A DNA stretch of 64,000 bases from Haloprofundus salinisoli (GCF_020097815.1 NZ_CP083663.1:496001-560000); one strand, 5' to 3'. Shown: positions 19,207 through 28,512, counted from the stretch's first letter. Notes: generated from the sequence alone by a model not told the origin. A program made the numbers and translations.

Positions 19207-20964
19207 ATGCCTGCGGACTTCAACTGGGCCATCGGCGGCGAAGCCGGCGATGGCATCGACTCCACGGGGAAGATTTTCGCCCAGGCACTCTCACGGGCTG
19301 GCCGGCACGTGTTCACCTCGAAGGACTTCGCTTCGCGTATCCGCGGCGGATACACGGCGTACAAGGTCCGAACGTCGGTCGACCAGGTACAGAGTGTCGT
19401 GGACCGACTCGACGTACTCATCGCGCTCACACCGCGGACCATCGAGGAGAACCTCGACGAACTGCAGGAGGGCAGCGTCATCGTCTACGACGGCGAGCGC
19501 ACCACGATGCAGGGCGTCGAGATCCCGGAGGGAATGATCGGGCTGGACGTTCCCCTCCAGAGCATCGCCGAGGAGAAAGGCGGGGCCATCATGCGCAACG
19601 TCGTCGCGCTCGGCGCGGCGTGCGCCGTCGCCAACTTCCCCATCGAACACCTCGACAGTTCGCTGGAGAAGCGCTTCGGCGGCAAGGGACAGGCCATCGT
19701 CGACAACAACCGCAAGGCCGCCCGCGCCGGCCGCGACTACGTCGACGAGAACTTCGACCACGAGTTCGACTACGACCTCGAAACCACCGACAACGACTAC
19801 GTCCTCCTCAACGGCGACGAGGCCATCGGCATGGGTGCCATCGCCGCCGGGTGCCGGTTCTACGCCGGCTACCCCATCACGCCCGCGACGGACGTGATGG
19901 AGTACCTCACCGGTCGCATCGAGCAGTACGGCGGTCACGTCGTACAGGCCGAAGACGAGCTCGCGGCGATCAACCTCGCACTCGGCGGGGCACGAGCCGG
20001 CGCACGCGCGATGACCGCGACGTCCGGTCCGGGTATCGACCTGATGACCGAGACGTTCGGCCTCATCGCCACGTCCGAGACGCCGCTGGTCATCGTCGAC
20101 GTGATGCGCTCGGGTCCCTCGACAGGGATGCCGACCAAGCAGGAGCAGGGCGACCTGAACCAGATGGTGTACGGCGGCCACGGCGAGATTCCGCGCTTCA
20201 CGCTCGCGCCGACCACCGTCGCCGAGTGTTTCCACAAGACCGTCGAGGCGTTCAACCTCGCAGAGAAGTACCAGACGCCCGTCTACCTCGCCGCCGACCT
20301 CGCGATGGCGGTCACCGAGCAGACGTTCGCGCCCGAGGAGTTCGACATGGACGCCGTCGAGATCGACCGCGGGAAGGTCGTCGACGACGACACCATCGGC
20401 GAGTGGACCAACGAGAAGGGGCAGTTCAAGGCCCACGCGCTCACCGACGACGGCGTCAGTCCGCGTTCGTTCCCCGGAACGGCCGGCGGCGCGCACATGT
20501 CGACCGGTCTCGAACACGACGAACTCGGTCGCCGGACCGAGGACACCGACATGCGCGTCGAGCAGGTCGACAAGCGCAACCGGAAGGTCGAGACGGCGCA
20601 GGAACGCGAACCGTGGGAGTACCGCGAGTTCGGCGACGCCGACTCCGGAAACCTCGTCATCTCGTGGGGTTCCAACGAGGGTGCGATGGTCGAAGCCATC
20701 GAGTTCCTCGAAGAGGAGGGCATCGACGTCCGCTTCATCTCGATGCCGTACATCTTCCCGCGTCCGGACCTCACGGAGACCATCAACGACGCCGACGACG
20801 TCATCGTCGTCGAGTGTAACAACACCGGACAGTTCGCGGACATCCTCGAACACGACGCCCTTACCCGCGTCAAGCGCGTGAACAAGTACAACGGCGTCCG
20901 ATTCAAGGCCGACGAACTGGCCGAAGAGATCAAAGAGACGCTCTCACAGGAGATTACCGCATGA
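19207..20964 (+). CDS. korA: 2-oxoacid:ferredoxin oxidoreductase, fused gamma/alpha subunit
   Basis: A 585-residue subunit. The N-terminal ~190 residues are the gamma-type domain (GGEAGDGIDSTGKIFAQAL, SRIRGGYTAYKVR), the rest the alpha domain (GCRFYAGYPITPATDVMEYL, TATSGPGIDLMTETFGL, QEQGDLNQMVYGGHGE). The complex oxidatively decarboxylates a 2-oxoacid to an acyl-CoA with ferredoxin as acceptor. The lengths of this pair (585 and 288 aa) match my recollection of the haloarchaeal 2-oxoglutarate enzyme (KorAB) better than the pyruvate enzyme (PorAB), whose beta subunit is longer. Substrate assignment is therefore moderate; family assignment is secure. Confidence 0.88.
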   Translation: MPADFNWAIGGEAGDGIDSTGKIFAQALSRAGRHVFTSKDFASRIRGGYTAYKVRTSVDQVQSVVDRLDVLIALTPRTIEENLDELQEGSVIVYDGERTTMQGVEIPEGMIGLDVPLQSIAEEKGGAIMRNVVALGAACAVANFPIEHLDSSLEKRFGGKGQAIVDNNRKAARAGRDYVDENFDHEFDYDLETTDNDYVLLNGDEAIGMGAIAAGCRFYAGYPITPATDVMEYLTGRIEQYGGHVVQAEDELAAINLALGGARAGARAMTATSGPGIDLMTETFGLIATSETPLVIVDVMRSGPSTGMPTKQEQGDLNQMVYGGHGEIPRFTLAPTTVAECFHKTVEAFNLAEKYQTPVYLAADLAMAVTEQTFAPEEFDMDAVEIDRGKVVDDDTIGEWTNEKGQFKAHALTDDGVSPRSFPGTAGGAHMSTGLEHDELGRRTEDTDMRVEQVDKRNRKVETAQEREPWEYREFGDADSGNLVISWGSNEGAMVEAIEFLEEEGIDVRFISMPYIFPRPDLTETINDADDVIVVECNNTGQFADILEHDALTRVKRVNKYNGVRFKADELAEEIKETLSQEITA

Positions 20965-21827
20965 GCTCAGACGTTCGATTCACCGACTTCAAGTCCGACA
21001 AACAGCCGACGTGGTGCCCCGGATGTGGAGACTTCGGCACGATGAACGGCATGATGAAGGCGCTGGCGAACACGGGGAACGACCCCGACAACACGTTCGT
21101 CGTCGCCGGCATCGGCTGTTCCGGCAAGATCGGCACATACATGCACAGCTACGCGATGCACGGCGTCCACGGCCGCGCGCTCCCGGTCGGCGCGGGCGTG
21201 AAGATGGCCAACCCCGACCTCGAAGTGATGGTCGCGGGCGGCGACGGTGACGGCTACTCCATCGGCGCGGGCCACTTCGTCCACGCCGTCCGCCGCAACG
21301 TCGACATGACCTACGTCGTCATGGACAACCGCATCTACGGCCTCACCAAAGGTCAGGCCTCGCCGACCTCGCGCGAGGACTTCGAGACCTCGACGACCCC
21401 GGAAGGCCCGAAACAGCCGCCGGTCAACCCGATGGCGCTGGCGCTCGCGGCGGGCGCGACGTTCATCGCGCAGTCGTTCTCCTCGGACGCGATGCGACAC
21501 GCCGAAATCGTCCAGGAGGCCATCGAACACGACGGATTCGGCTTCGTCAACGTGTTCAGCCCGTGCGTGACGTTCAACGACGTCGACACGTACGACTACT
21601 TCCGCGACAACCTCGTCGACCTCGCGGAGGACGACGACTACGACCGCCACGACTACAACGCGGCGAAAGACCGGATTCTCGACGCCTCCAAGGAGTACCA
21701 GGGCGTCATCTACCAGAACGAGAACTCGGTGCCGTACGAGAAGCAGCACGGCCTCACCGAGAACATGGCGGAGATTCCGGACGGCGCGCCCGACGACGCG
21801 ATGGACCTCGTTCGAGAGTTCTACTGA
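20961..21827 (+). CDS. korB: 2-oxoacid:ferredoxin oxidoreductase, beta subunit
   Basis: A 288-residue thiamine-diphosphate subunit. Cysteines that bind the [4Fe-4S] cluster appear in WCPGCGDFG, GIGCSGKIG and FSPCVTF. The TPP motif starts at GGDGDGYSIGAGHF and ends with MDNRIYGLTKGQ. It overlaps the alpha gene by 4 bp (ATGA), so the subunits are made in a coupled way. The gene is complete and followed at once by a T-run. Confidence 0.9.
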   Translation: MSSDVRFTDFKSDKQPTWCPGCGDFGTMNGMMKALANTGNDPDNTFVVAGIGCSGKIGTYMHSYAMHGVHGRALPVGAGVKMANPDLEVMVAGGDGDGYSIGAGHFVHAVRRNVDMTYVVMDNRIYGLTKGQASPTSREDFETSTTPEGPKQPPVNPMALALAAGATFIAQSFSSDAMRHAEIVQEAIEHDGFGFVNVFSPCVTFNDVDTYDYFRDNLVDLAEDDDYDRHDYNAAKDRILDASKEYQGVIYQNENSVPYEKQHGLTENMAEIPDGAPDDAMDLVREFY

Positions 21828-21830
21828 CGC

Positions 21831-21840
21831 ACCTTTTTTA
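21831..21840 (+). terminator. T-run terminator after korB
   Basis: Just after the korB stop the coding strand reads cacctttttta, six consecutive T residues. Archaeal RNA polymerase terminates at such U-tracts, so this is a good candidate end for the korAB transcript. No strong hairpin precedes it, as is normal for archaeal intrinsic terminators. Confidence 0.6.
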
Positions 21841-22154
21841 ACGCGGTCCTCGCGCCACTTCGCGGCGCTCGAACCCCGCCAAAAAATCTGCACCCAATAG
21901 GCCGCTCGCTCGGCCTTCGGCCTCGCTCGCGGTACCACTTTTTACTGCGGACCACACCGCCACAGCGACCCTATCGCGACGAGGGTTTATCAGCGAAGGC
22001 GGGGCCAGACCCCCTGTGCGTTGACGAGTCGTCGCGGGGTCGGTCAAGGCGGGTGTGCGGCACGCCGTCCCGCGGGTCAGGGAATCCGGTGTGCCGTCTG
22101 TTCGCCAACGTTCTGAGCGGCGTGTTTCGCCCGCACGTCGTCCTCCGTTCTTCG
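21841..22154. other. Gene-free spacer after korAB
   Basis: About 310 bp with no convincing gene. It contains a GC-rich palindromic patch around 21900-21935 (ggccttcggcc and flanking gctcgctcgg/ctcgctcgc), typical of haloarchaeal intergenic low-complexity DNA. A long minus-strand open frame across it has no hydrophobic or motif signal and overlaps a better candidate gene, so it is not called. No tRNA or rRNA signature was seen. Confidence 0.5.
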
Positions 22155-22508
22155 CTACTTCGCTCGCCGAATACGTCGTCCCGTTCGGAGTAGCAGCAAG
22201 GTAGCGGCCAAGGACGTGGCGGTCACGGGAACGTACGGCCACTGAGTGCCACAACCGAAGCCGCCGTAACCGAGTAGGTCGTCGAAGACGCCTACCAGTA
22301 GCAGTCCGAAGAGGAACGCCGCAAAGCAGCACAGCGACGCGACTGTGGTCACGGCGAGCGAGAGAGACGGTTTCCCGAGCCACGGGCCATCTCGATTGCC
22401 GAGGCTCCAGACGAGACCGAACCCGAGCAGAAGAACCCCGACCACGGTCTGGGAAACACCGGTACCCGGTGTACAGAGCACCGTCTCGGAGGCGAAGAGC
22501 GGGACCAT
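22155..22508 (-). CDS. Four-helix membrane protein (117 aa)
   Basis: A 117-residue hydrophobic protein with about four membrane segments (near residues 18-37, 46-73 and 90-107, the middle one possibly double) and a basic C-terminus RTGRRIRRAK. No known family motif is visible. It lies 43 bp downstream of the lipoprotein gene on the same strand and may share its transcript. Confidence 0.55.
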   Translation of the reverse strand: MVPLFASETVLCTPGTGVSQTVVGVLLLGFGLVWSLGNRDGPWLGKPSLSLAVTTVASLCCFAAFLFGLLLVGVFDDLLGYGGFGCGTQWPYVPVTATSLAATLLLLRTGRRIRRAK

Positions 22509-22551
22509 ATCCGCCGTGCGCGGCGGGGAGTTGTAGGGTTTCCGTTACGTC

Positions 22552-23202
22552 TCAGCCCTCGTGTTCGATCCGCTCGAACAGCGACAGCAACGTCTCTTGC
22601 TCGTCGAGATCGGCGGGATGCATCGCCAGCGCGACCACGACGTCGTCGCCGTGGCTGACGGTGGCGACGTGGAACCGCACGGGAACCGACTCGTTCGACT
22701 GTGCCGCCGACCCGTCGACGGAGAGGTTGTTGGCCTTCACCGTGCCCTCGTAGGTGACGACGGTCGCCTGCTCGCCGAGAATCGTCCGCTCGGTCTCGCC
22801 GACGCGGCGGAGTTCGCCGACCGAGTCGCCGCTCACCTGATTCGAGAGACCGAGTAGTCGCTCGACGAGTTCGTCGTTCGTCTCGCCGGCGAGCGGGTTC
22901 GCGGAGACGCCGGCGACGCTCGGGTTCGGCGTCGAGAGCAGCACGACGGACGCGCCGCCGTCGGAGCGGGCGTACGAGGAGAGCCATCCGACGAGCGTCA
23001 CGTTCGCCTCGGTGCCGGCGACGCCGAGTTGCCGTTCGACGACGACGGAGCGACTCTCGCCGGGTTCGTAGTCGGCGTCGGTCAGCGCCGTATCGGGTAT
23101 CGATGCCGGGGACGACTCCAAGGTCAGTGCGTCGGTACCGACGCATCCGGAGAGGACGACGAGGAGTACGACCGCCGGGACCAGAAACTGTGTGCGACGC
23201 AT
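22552..23202 (-). CDS. Lipoprotein of the DUF6517 type
   Basis: A 216-residue secreted protein with an N-terminal hydrophobic signal ending in the lipobox LSGC, so the mature protein is probably lipid-anchored on the outer face of the membrane. The remaining sequence is beta-rich (RSVVVERQLGVAG, VVLLSTPNPSVAG, EQATVVTYEGTVKA, VRFHVATVSHGDDVVVALAMHP) and resembles haloarchaeal DUF6517 lipoproteins. Function unknown. Confidence 0.78.
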   Translation of the reverse strand: MRRTQFLVPAVVLLVVLSGCVGTDALTLESSPASIPDTALTDADYEPGESRSVVVERQLGVAGTEANVTLVGWLSSYARSDGGASVVLLSTPNPSVAGVSANPLAGETNDELVERLLGLSNQVSGDSVGELRRVGETERTILGEQATVVTYEGTVKANNLSVDGSAAQSNESVPVRFHVATVSHGDDVVVALAMHPADLDEQETLLSLFERIEHEG

Positions 23203-23291
23203 ACAGTCTGCAGGACGTAGGTGACTAAATCTCTTGTTGCTGTCGAGCAGCGGCAGTGAGAACAGCCATCGAACGTGAACGGATGCACGCG

Positions 23292-23300
23292 TTTTTTATG
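23292..23300 (+). promoter_or_regulatory. TATA-like box for the geranylgeranyl-reductase-family gene
   Basis: The sequence ttttttatg lies 24-32 nt upstream of ATG 23324, the expected TATA distance for a leaderless archaeal transcript. It is the only AT-rich stretch in an otherwise GC-rich spacer. Confidence 0.5.
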
Positions 23301-23323
23301 AGGCGGCGGGCAACTACCTGCTT

Positions 23324-24694
23324 ATGCCAGCGGATACGTATGATATCGTCGTAGTGGGGGGAGGTACCGCCGGAGCCTTCGCCGCCGCGACGACGGCCTC
23401 TGCGGGCCTCGACACCGTCATCATCGAGCGGAAGTCGGCGGAAGCGGCGGGTCACATCGCCTGCGGTGACGCCATCAAGGGTAAGAGCTCATTCCCGGAC
23501 ATCATCGACCTCGACTATCTGAAAGAGGAGTCGTTTACCAACCAGAGTATCCGACGCGCGGTGTTCGAGAGCCCGGACGGCGAGACGCTCGACATCCCGC
23601 TGTCGGAACCGGGTGCGGTGCTCGACCGCAAGCGCTACGGCGAGATAATCCTCGAAGAAGCCGAGCGCACCGGCGCGGAGATTCACTACGACACGGTCGT
23701 CCAGGACGTGACACAGGCCGACGACGGAACTGTCACCGGTGTTCGCGCCAAGCGAAAAGGCGAGGCTATCGACTACGAAGCACAGGTGACTATCGACGCT
23801 GCGGGTGCGCTCTCGCTGCTGCAGGACAAGACGGACTTCTCGGGGACGACGTTCGACACGAACGTCAACTACTCGCAGTTCTGCTCGGCGTACCGCGAAG
23901 TCGTCAACGTTCGAGAACCCGTCGACTGGGACGACGCCATCGTCTTCAAGCCGACCGAGGAACTGGGCTATCTCTGGTACTTCCCGCGCACGGCGACTGA
24001 GATCAACGTCGGCCTCGGCTTCCAGATGGACAAAAAACCGATGAAACTCGTCGAGGCGCTGAAGAAGGATCTCCACGGCCGGGCGGAGTTCGCGGGCGCG
24101 ACGGTCAAAGACAAACTCGGTGCGGCACTGCCGACCCGCCGACCGTACGACTCGGCGGTCGCAAACGGTTTCGTCGCCGTCGGCGACGCGGCGGGCCACG
24201 TCAACCCGACCACCGGCGGCGGCATCCCCGGGGCGGCCAAGTCCGCCCACCGGGCGGCCAACCGCGCCATCGCGGCCATCGGCGACGGCGACGTGAGCGA
24301 GGAGGCGCTGTGGATGTACAACCACGACGTGATGACCGACTTCGGCAAGCGCTTCGCGGCCATCGACCTCTACAACATCTGGGGCAGCGTCCACGACGTG
24401 GACGAACTCGTCGGCATCGTCACGTCGGTGCCCGGCCAGCAACTGGCCGACGCCGTCGGTCGCGGCGGCACCGACTCGATGCATCTCGGACTGAAACTCA
24501 AGACGCTCGTAGACACGTTCGGCCACTGGGACACGCTGTTCGAGTTGGCTCGCGTCCGCCGGAAGGCGGGCCAACTGAAGGAACACTACGACCGCTACCC
24601 GTCGCGTCCGGGCGGGTTCGAGACGTGGCGCGAGGTGCGCGACGACATCATGGACGACGTGTACGCCATTACCGGCGCGGACCCGAAGTACTGA
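23324..24694 (+). CDS. Geranylgeranyl reductase family flavoprotein
   Basis: A 456-residue FAD enzyme. The N-terminal dinucleotide fold starts YDIVVVGGGTAGAFAAATTA, and the second FAD motif is VAVGDAAGHVNPTTGGGIPGA. The layout matches archaeal geranylgeranyl reductases, which saturate the isoprenoid chains of membrane lipids, and their many haloarchaeal paralogues. The conserved substrate-domain stretch LGYLWYFPRTATEINVGLG supports the family. Whether it reduces phospholipid precursors, menaquinone or other polyprenyl chains cannot be decided from sequence alone. Confidence 0.88.
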   Translation: MPADTYDIVVVGGGTAGAFAAATTASAGLDTVIIERKSAEAAGHIACGDAIKGKSSFPDIIDLDYLKEESFTNQSIRRAVFESPDGETLDIPLSEPGAVLDRKRYGEIILEEAERTGAEIHYDTVVQDVTQADDGTVTGVRAKRKGEAIDYEAQVTIDAAGALSLLQDKTDFSGTTFDTNVNYSQFCSAYREVVNVREPVDWDDAIVFKPTEELGYLWYFPRTATEINVGLGFQMDKKPMKLVEALKKDLHGRAEFAGATVKDKLGAALPTRRPYDSAVANGFVAVGDAAGHVNPTTGGGIPGAAKSAHRAANRAIAAIGDGDVSEEALWMYNHDVMTDFGKRFAAIDLYNIWGSVHDVDELVGIVTSVPGQQLADAVGRGGTDSMHLGLKLKTLVDTFGHWDTLFELARVRRKAGQLKEHYDRYPSRPGGFETWREVRDDIMDDVYAITGADPKY

Positions 24695-24716
24695 AAGCGT
24701 CGATGAAAAAGGCCGC

Positions 24717-25282
24717 TCACTCCCCGTCCTCGGTCAGCCACGCGTACGCCGGGTCCGAGTCGTCGAGCCGACGTCGAATCGCCGCTACGTCCCCAGGTGT
24801 GACTCCGTCGAAGAACTCACGGTCTTCTTCGCGGAGTCGCCGAATCTCGGATTCGGGAACTCGTCGTAGTTCGGATCCGGGTCGACGGCGTAGTGGGTGT
24901 CTATCTCGTAGGCGTCGTCGAAACACTGCTCGAAGATATACCTCGCTCGTCGGAGGTGCATCCGCGAACTGACGACGTACACCGTCTCAGTTTCGGGTGC
25001 GTGTTCGTCGACGAGGAGTCGACTGAAGTAGCCGTTTCCGCGGGTGTCGTGCGCCTCGTCTTCGAGCAGGATGTAGTCCGGGTCGAACCCCCGTCGGATG
25101 GCGTAGTCGGCCATCACCTCGCACTCCGCCCGCGGCACCTCGGGGTTCGTCCGCGCGCCGGTGCAGAGCAGGTATTCGGCGTCGGTCTCCTCGAACGCTT
25201 CGACCCCGACGTCGACGCGTCGCCGGAGGTGCGAGTGAGCAGCGTCTGACCGGAGCCACTCGCCGAGAACGACGATGACCAT
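24717..25282 (-). pseudogene. YdcF/DUF218-family gene broken by a frameshift
   Basis: The reading frame from ATG 25282 encodes a DUF218 (YdcF/ElyC-like) domain: MVIVVLGEWLRSD, LLCTGARTNPEVPRAECEVMADYA, ILLEDEAHDTRGNGYFSRLLVDE and VYVVSSRMHLRRARYIFE are family hallmarks. After about residue 143 (NYDEFP) this frame loses sense. An adjacent frame then continues with a natural C-terminus, PESEIRRLREEDREFFDGV to AYAWLTEDGE, ending at 24717. The total span is 566 bp, one base short of 189 codons, so a single-base deletion near 24855-24865 explains it. It may be a real mutation or a sequencing error. Confidence 0.82.
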
Positions 25283-25327
25283 AGGCGGTGTTGGCCGCGG
25301 GGAGTGATATACCGTCGCCTCGGTGAG

Positions 25328-26002
25328 TCACTCCAAGTCCGCCGCCGACCGTGAGAGCAACACGCTCTGTAACACTGTCTCCGCTCCCCGCCGAACTCGC
25401 TCGGAGGCGGCCTGTTGGCTGATTCCCAACTCCTCGGCGATCTCTTTGAGCGAAATCCCTCGGGGGACGCTAAAGTAGCCGTGTTCGACGGCGAGCGTCA
25501 GTGCGCTCTGTTGTTCGGGCGTGAGGTCGAAGTTGTACTTCGCGTCCTGTTCCTCGTCGAGCGTGTAGATTCGCTCGACTCGAAAGGCGATCTCGTGGTC
25601 GAGACAGTAGTTGTGAAACTCTCTGAGGCCGCGGTGGTCTGCGAACCGGAGACGGAACCGCCACGGGTCGTCGCCGTGCGCCTCCAGAATCGTCGCCTCG
25701 TTGCTGACGAGCACTTCGGTGAGATTCGCCGCGCTGTCGGCCCAGACGACGTGGTAGAGCACCCGGTCGTCGACTCGGGCGACGGCAGTCAGTCGCTCGA
25801 CGACCTCGGCACCTCGGACAGCCGACTCGAACGCCTCGAACGCGCCGTGGTCTGGGCCGCTCGCCCAGAAAAACGGCATCACGCCGTCGTTTCCTGTCGG
25901 GACGACGCGCTCCAGTTCGATGTGAATTCCCTCCGTTACCTGCGAAAGACGGCCGAGATCGAACGCGTCGGCGGGAATTTCGAGTTCGGCGACGACGACC
26001 AT
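25328..26002 (-). CDS. HTH_10 (bacterio-opsin-activator family) transcription regulator
   Basis: A 224-residue regulator. The first ~150 residues form the Bat-associated sensor-like region (GVMPFFWASGPDHGAFEAFE, DDPWRFRLRFADHRGLREFHNYC). The C-terminal HTH_10 has LTPEQQSALTLAVEHGYFSVPRGISLKEIAEELGIS with the recognition helix QQAASERVRRGAETVL. It probably binds DNA and controls nearby or metabolic genes. ATG 26002 is preferred to an upstream GTG because homologous proteins start with a short MVVVAELEIP-like strand. Confidence 0.9.
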   Translation of the reverse strand: MVVVAELEIPADAFDLGRLSQVTEGIHIELERVVPTGNDGVMPFFWASGPDHGAFEAFESAVRGAEVVERLTAVARVDDRVLYHVVWADSAANLTEVLVSNEATILEAHGDDPWRFRLRFADHRGLREFHNYCLDHEIAFRVERIYTLDEEQDAKYNFDLTPEQQSALTLAVEHGYFSVPRGISLKEIAEELGISQQAASERVRRGAETVLQSVLLSRSAADLE

Positions 26003-26066
26003 ACCCCCGAGAAGAGCCGATACCACTTAACCGTCCGTACTGAACAAGCAGACTACGAATCCCTCC

Positions 26067-26453
26067 TTGGTAGCAACCTCAATCGAGGACGCCAACTTGA
26101 CGTACGACGACACGCGGACGCCCGACCCGATTCCGCCGAGAGTCGAACTGAACGCTGTGTTCGTCACATTCGCCAGCGCGACGCGTCGGCGAGTGCTGCT
26201 CACCCTCCTCGAAGAGAACCCCCAGGAGGTGCGAACGCTGAGCGGACGGCTCGCTGCGGTGTGGGATGTCGAACGGGCCCGCGTCCAAACGCAACTGCGT
26301 CACGTCCACCTCCCGCAACTGGTGGGCGCGGGCTACGTCCAGTGGAACGAGACGACCGGTGAGATCGACCGCGGGCCGGCTCTGGCCGACATCGAGCCGA
26401 TGCTCCGACTGCTCGACGACCACGCGGAGCGACTCCCCGGTCGGTGGCCCTGA
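26067..26453 (+). CDS. Small winged-helix regulator
   Basis: A 128-residue protein if TTG 26067 is used; TTG 26097 or a later codon is also possible because no ATG is present. The core FVTFASATRRRVLLTLLEENP, QTQLRHVHLPQLVGAGYVQWNETTGEIDRG is a winged-helix domain of the small haloarchaeal DUF7344/ArsR-like kind. It is divergent from the HTH_10 gene (64 bp between starts), so the two regulators may share a control region. Confidence 0.7.
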   Translation: MVATSIEDANLTYDDTRTPDPIPPRVELNAVFVTFASATRRRVLLTLLEENPQEVRTLSGRLAAVWDVERARVQTQLRHVHLPQLVGAGYVQWNETTGEIDRGPALADIEPMLRLLDDHAERLPGRWP

Positions 26454-26528
26454 ACGCGCCGAGAGACAGTCGGCAGCATCTACGACGGCCGCAACCGCTT
26501 TTGGCGTCTGGACCTTTCGTTTCGATAT

Positions 26529-27362
26529 ATGTCCAACGGACAGGAACTCACGAGCGAGGACGTACCACTCGCGAACGGGATGCCGATGCTCGGCCTCGGC
26601 ACTTGGGAGAACACAAACGCCGACGAGTGTCGAAACGCCGTTCAGACGGCCCTGGAGATGGGGTACCGTCACATCGACACCGCTCAGGCGTACGGCAACG
26701 AGTCCGAGGTCGGCGAGGGCATCGCCGCCGCCGACGTCCCCCGCGAGGACATCTTTCTGGCGACGAAGGTGTGGATCGACAACCTCGCCTACGACGACGT
26801 CATCGAGACGACGAAACAGAGCCTCGACGACCTCGGCGTCGACTACGTCGATCTGCTGTACATCCACTGGCCGGCCCGCGAGTACGACCCCGAGGAGACG
26901 CTCGCGGCGTTCGACGAGCTGTACGACGAAGGCCTCGTAAAGCGCATCGGCGTGAGTAACTTCGAACCGGAGCACGTCGACGAGGCCATCGAGCGCTCCG
27001 ACGCACCCATCTTCGCCAACCAGGTCGAACTTCACCCGCTGCTCCCGCAGGAGGAACTGCGCGAACACTGCGCCGAGCGCGACGTCGAGCTCGTCGCGTA
27101 CTCGCCGCTGGCCCGCGGCGCAATCGCCGACGACGAGACGATCTCCGCCATCGCCGACAAACACGACGCGAGTCCGTTCCAGGTGAGTCTCGCCTGGGTT
27201 CGAGAGAAGGGCGTCACCGCCATCCCGAAGGCGACGAGCGAGGAACACATCCGCGACAACTGGGAGTCGTTGGCGGTCGACCTCGACGACGAGGACGTCA
27301 CCGAAATCGACGCTATCGACCGAACCGACCGGCGCGTCGACCCGAGTTTCGCTCCTTGGTGA
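26529..27362 (+). CDS. Aldo/keto reductase
   Basis: A 277-residue (alpha/beta)8 NADPH-dependent oxidoreductase. The catalytic tetrad is complete: Asp50 and Tyr55 in HIDTAQAYGNE, Lys80 in ATKVW and His113 in LLYIHWP. The cofactor-binding end IPKATSEEHIRDNW matches the family. Length is normal for this class (2,5-diketogluconate reductase-like). The physiological substrate is unknown. Confidence 0.93.
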   Translation: MSNGQELTSEDVPLANGMPMLGLGTWENTNADECRNAVQTALEMGYRHIDTAQAYGNESEVGEGIAAADVPREDIFLATKVWIDNLAYDDVIETTKQSLDDLGVDYVDLLYIHWPAREYDPEETLAAFDELYDEGLVKRIGVSNFEPEHVDEAIERSDAPIFANQVELHPLLPQEELREHCAERDVELVAYSPLARGAIADDETISAIADKHDASPFQVSLAWVREKGVTAIPKATSEEHIRDNWESLAVDLDDEDVTEIDAIDRTDRRVDPSFAPW

Positions 27363-27513
27363 GTCCGAAAACGTCATCCGGCAGTGAGGTTTTCTTTTCG
27401 AGGTTGGTGATTCGTGAGCGACGTTTCCGGCGCGTCGCCTCCGGCAATGCGGCCGCGTCGCCGCGAGTGGCGACCCACAAAATTCACATCACCCGGTACG
27501 ACACTCTCTTTCG

Positions 27514-28254
27514 ATGAAAGCAGCCTCGCAACCGGGGGTGGTCGGTGCGATTCGCATCGACCTCGTCCGGTTACACGAGACGTGGATGGAACTCGTCTTC
27601 CCGCGGCAGTTGAACGTCGGTAACTCGGTCATCGGCAAGTGGAAACCCCAGACCGGACCGCAGCGCGCGACCTACTCGGCGTGGAGCGCGCTCGGCGTCC
27701 CGCTCGTCGCGTTGACGTATCCGCTGTTGTTGCTGGGTTTTGCGACGCGCTTCTACGCGAAGCGACTCGACAGCGCGGGAACGCGACTCGGTCTCGTCGG
27801 CGTGGTGCTCCTCTCGGTGGTCATCTGGGGTGCGCTGTCGGCGTTCGCCCGCTATCAGTTCACGACGAACGGCTTCTTCGCCGTCGTCGCCGCGAGCCTC
27901 GTCGCGACGGTATCGGCGGCGCTGGCGGTCGTCTTCTCGCGCGTCGGCGGGCGCGGAACGAGCGTCCTCCTCGCGTACCCGTCGGCGATGACGGCGCTGT
28001 TTCTCCCGCCGGTCGTCGCCGCGCTGTACTCGCCGACGCTCTCGGCGGTCGTCTTCCCGAACAGTCAGTCGGTCGCCGTCTGGCTTCTGGACAACGTGCT
28101 CACGGTCGGTGGTCTCAGCGAGTTCCTCCGCGAACAGTTCACCCTCGACGGGTTCGCGTACGTGCTGATGTGGTTCGGCGTCGCGGTACCGCTCGGCTGG
28201 CTTCTCGGTATCGTCGTCGCCCTCGCCGACGTCGTCCGGCCTCGCCGAAACTGA
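27514..28254 (+). CDS. Polytopic membrane protein of unknown family
   Basis: A 246-residue protein. After an amphipathic N-terminal ~50 residues it has five or six hydrophobic segments (about residues 57-76, 92-110, 119-140, 150-172, 180-195 and 215-240). The hydrophilic head KWKPQTGPQRATYSAWSALG is distinctive but not recognised. It appears to be a haloarchaea-specific membrane protein. Confidence 0.65.
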   Translation: MKAASQPGVVGAIRIDLVRLHETWMELVFPRQLNVGNSVIGKWKPQTGPQRATYSAWSALGVPLVALTYPLLLLGFATRFYAKRLDSAGTRLGLVGVVLLSVVIWGALSAFARYQFTTNGFFAVVAASLVATVSAALAVVFSRVGGRGTSVLLAYPSAMTALFLPPVVAALYSPTLSAVVFPNSQSVAVWLLDNVLTVGGLSEFLREQFTLDGFAYVLMWFGVAVPLGWLLGIVVALADVVRPRRN

Positions 28255-28285
28255 GAGTCCGTTCCCGACGACTCTCCCGGAGAAA

Positions 28286-28294
28286 CCCTTAATC
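28286..28294 (+). promoter_or_regulatory. TATA-like box before the 61-aa membrane protein
   Basis: The sequence cccttaatc lies 23-31 nt upstream of ATG 28317, giving the expected TATA spacing for a leaderless transcript. Confidence 0.4.
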
Positions 28295-28316
28295 GCGCTC
28301 CGTCCAACGCTCTCAC

Positions 28317-28502
28317 ATGCAGTTCGACCTCACGACGACAGTCGCGTTGTTCGCCGTTCCGCTGTTGGTAATCATCGGCGGAACGGTGACGAGTCCGATG
28401 CCGACGACGATCAGCGTCGGCGTCAGCGTCGGAATCGCGCTGTTCGGCGTTTTGGCGCTCGTCGTCGGCATCAAACACGGCGAGTACCGCTCGACGCGCT
28501 GA
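28317..28502 (+). CDS. Small two-helix membrane protein (61 aa)
   Basis: A 61-residue protein with two hydrophobic helices (about 7-26 and 33-52) and a basic tail GEYRSTR. It converges with the DUF373 gene (10 bp between stops). Function unknown; it resembles very short conserved haloarchaeal membrane proteins. Confidence 0.6.
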   Translation: MQFDLTTTVALFAVPLLVIIGGTVTSPMPTTISVGVSVGIALFGVLALVVGIKHGEYRSTR

Positions 28503-28512
28503 TTTTCCCGCC

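Noticed and set aside
21838-22383. Long minus-strand open frame after korB
   Set aside because: It is Arg-rich with no motif and overlaps a better membrane-protein gene; it is a GC-rich shadow frame.
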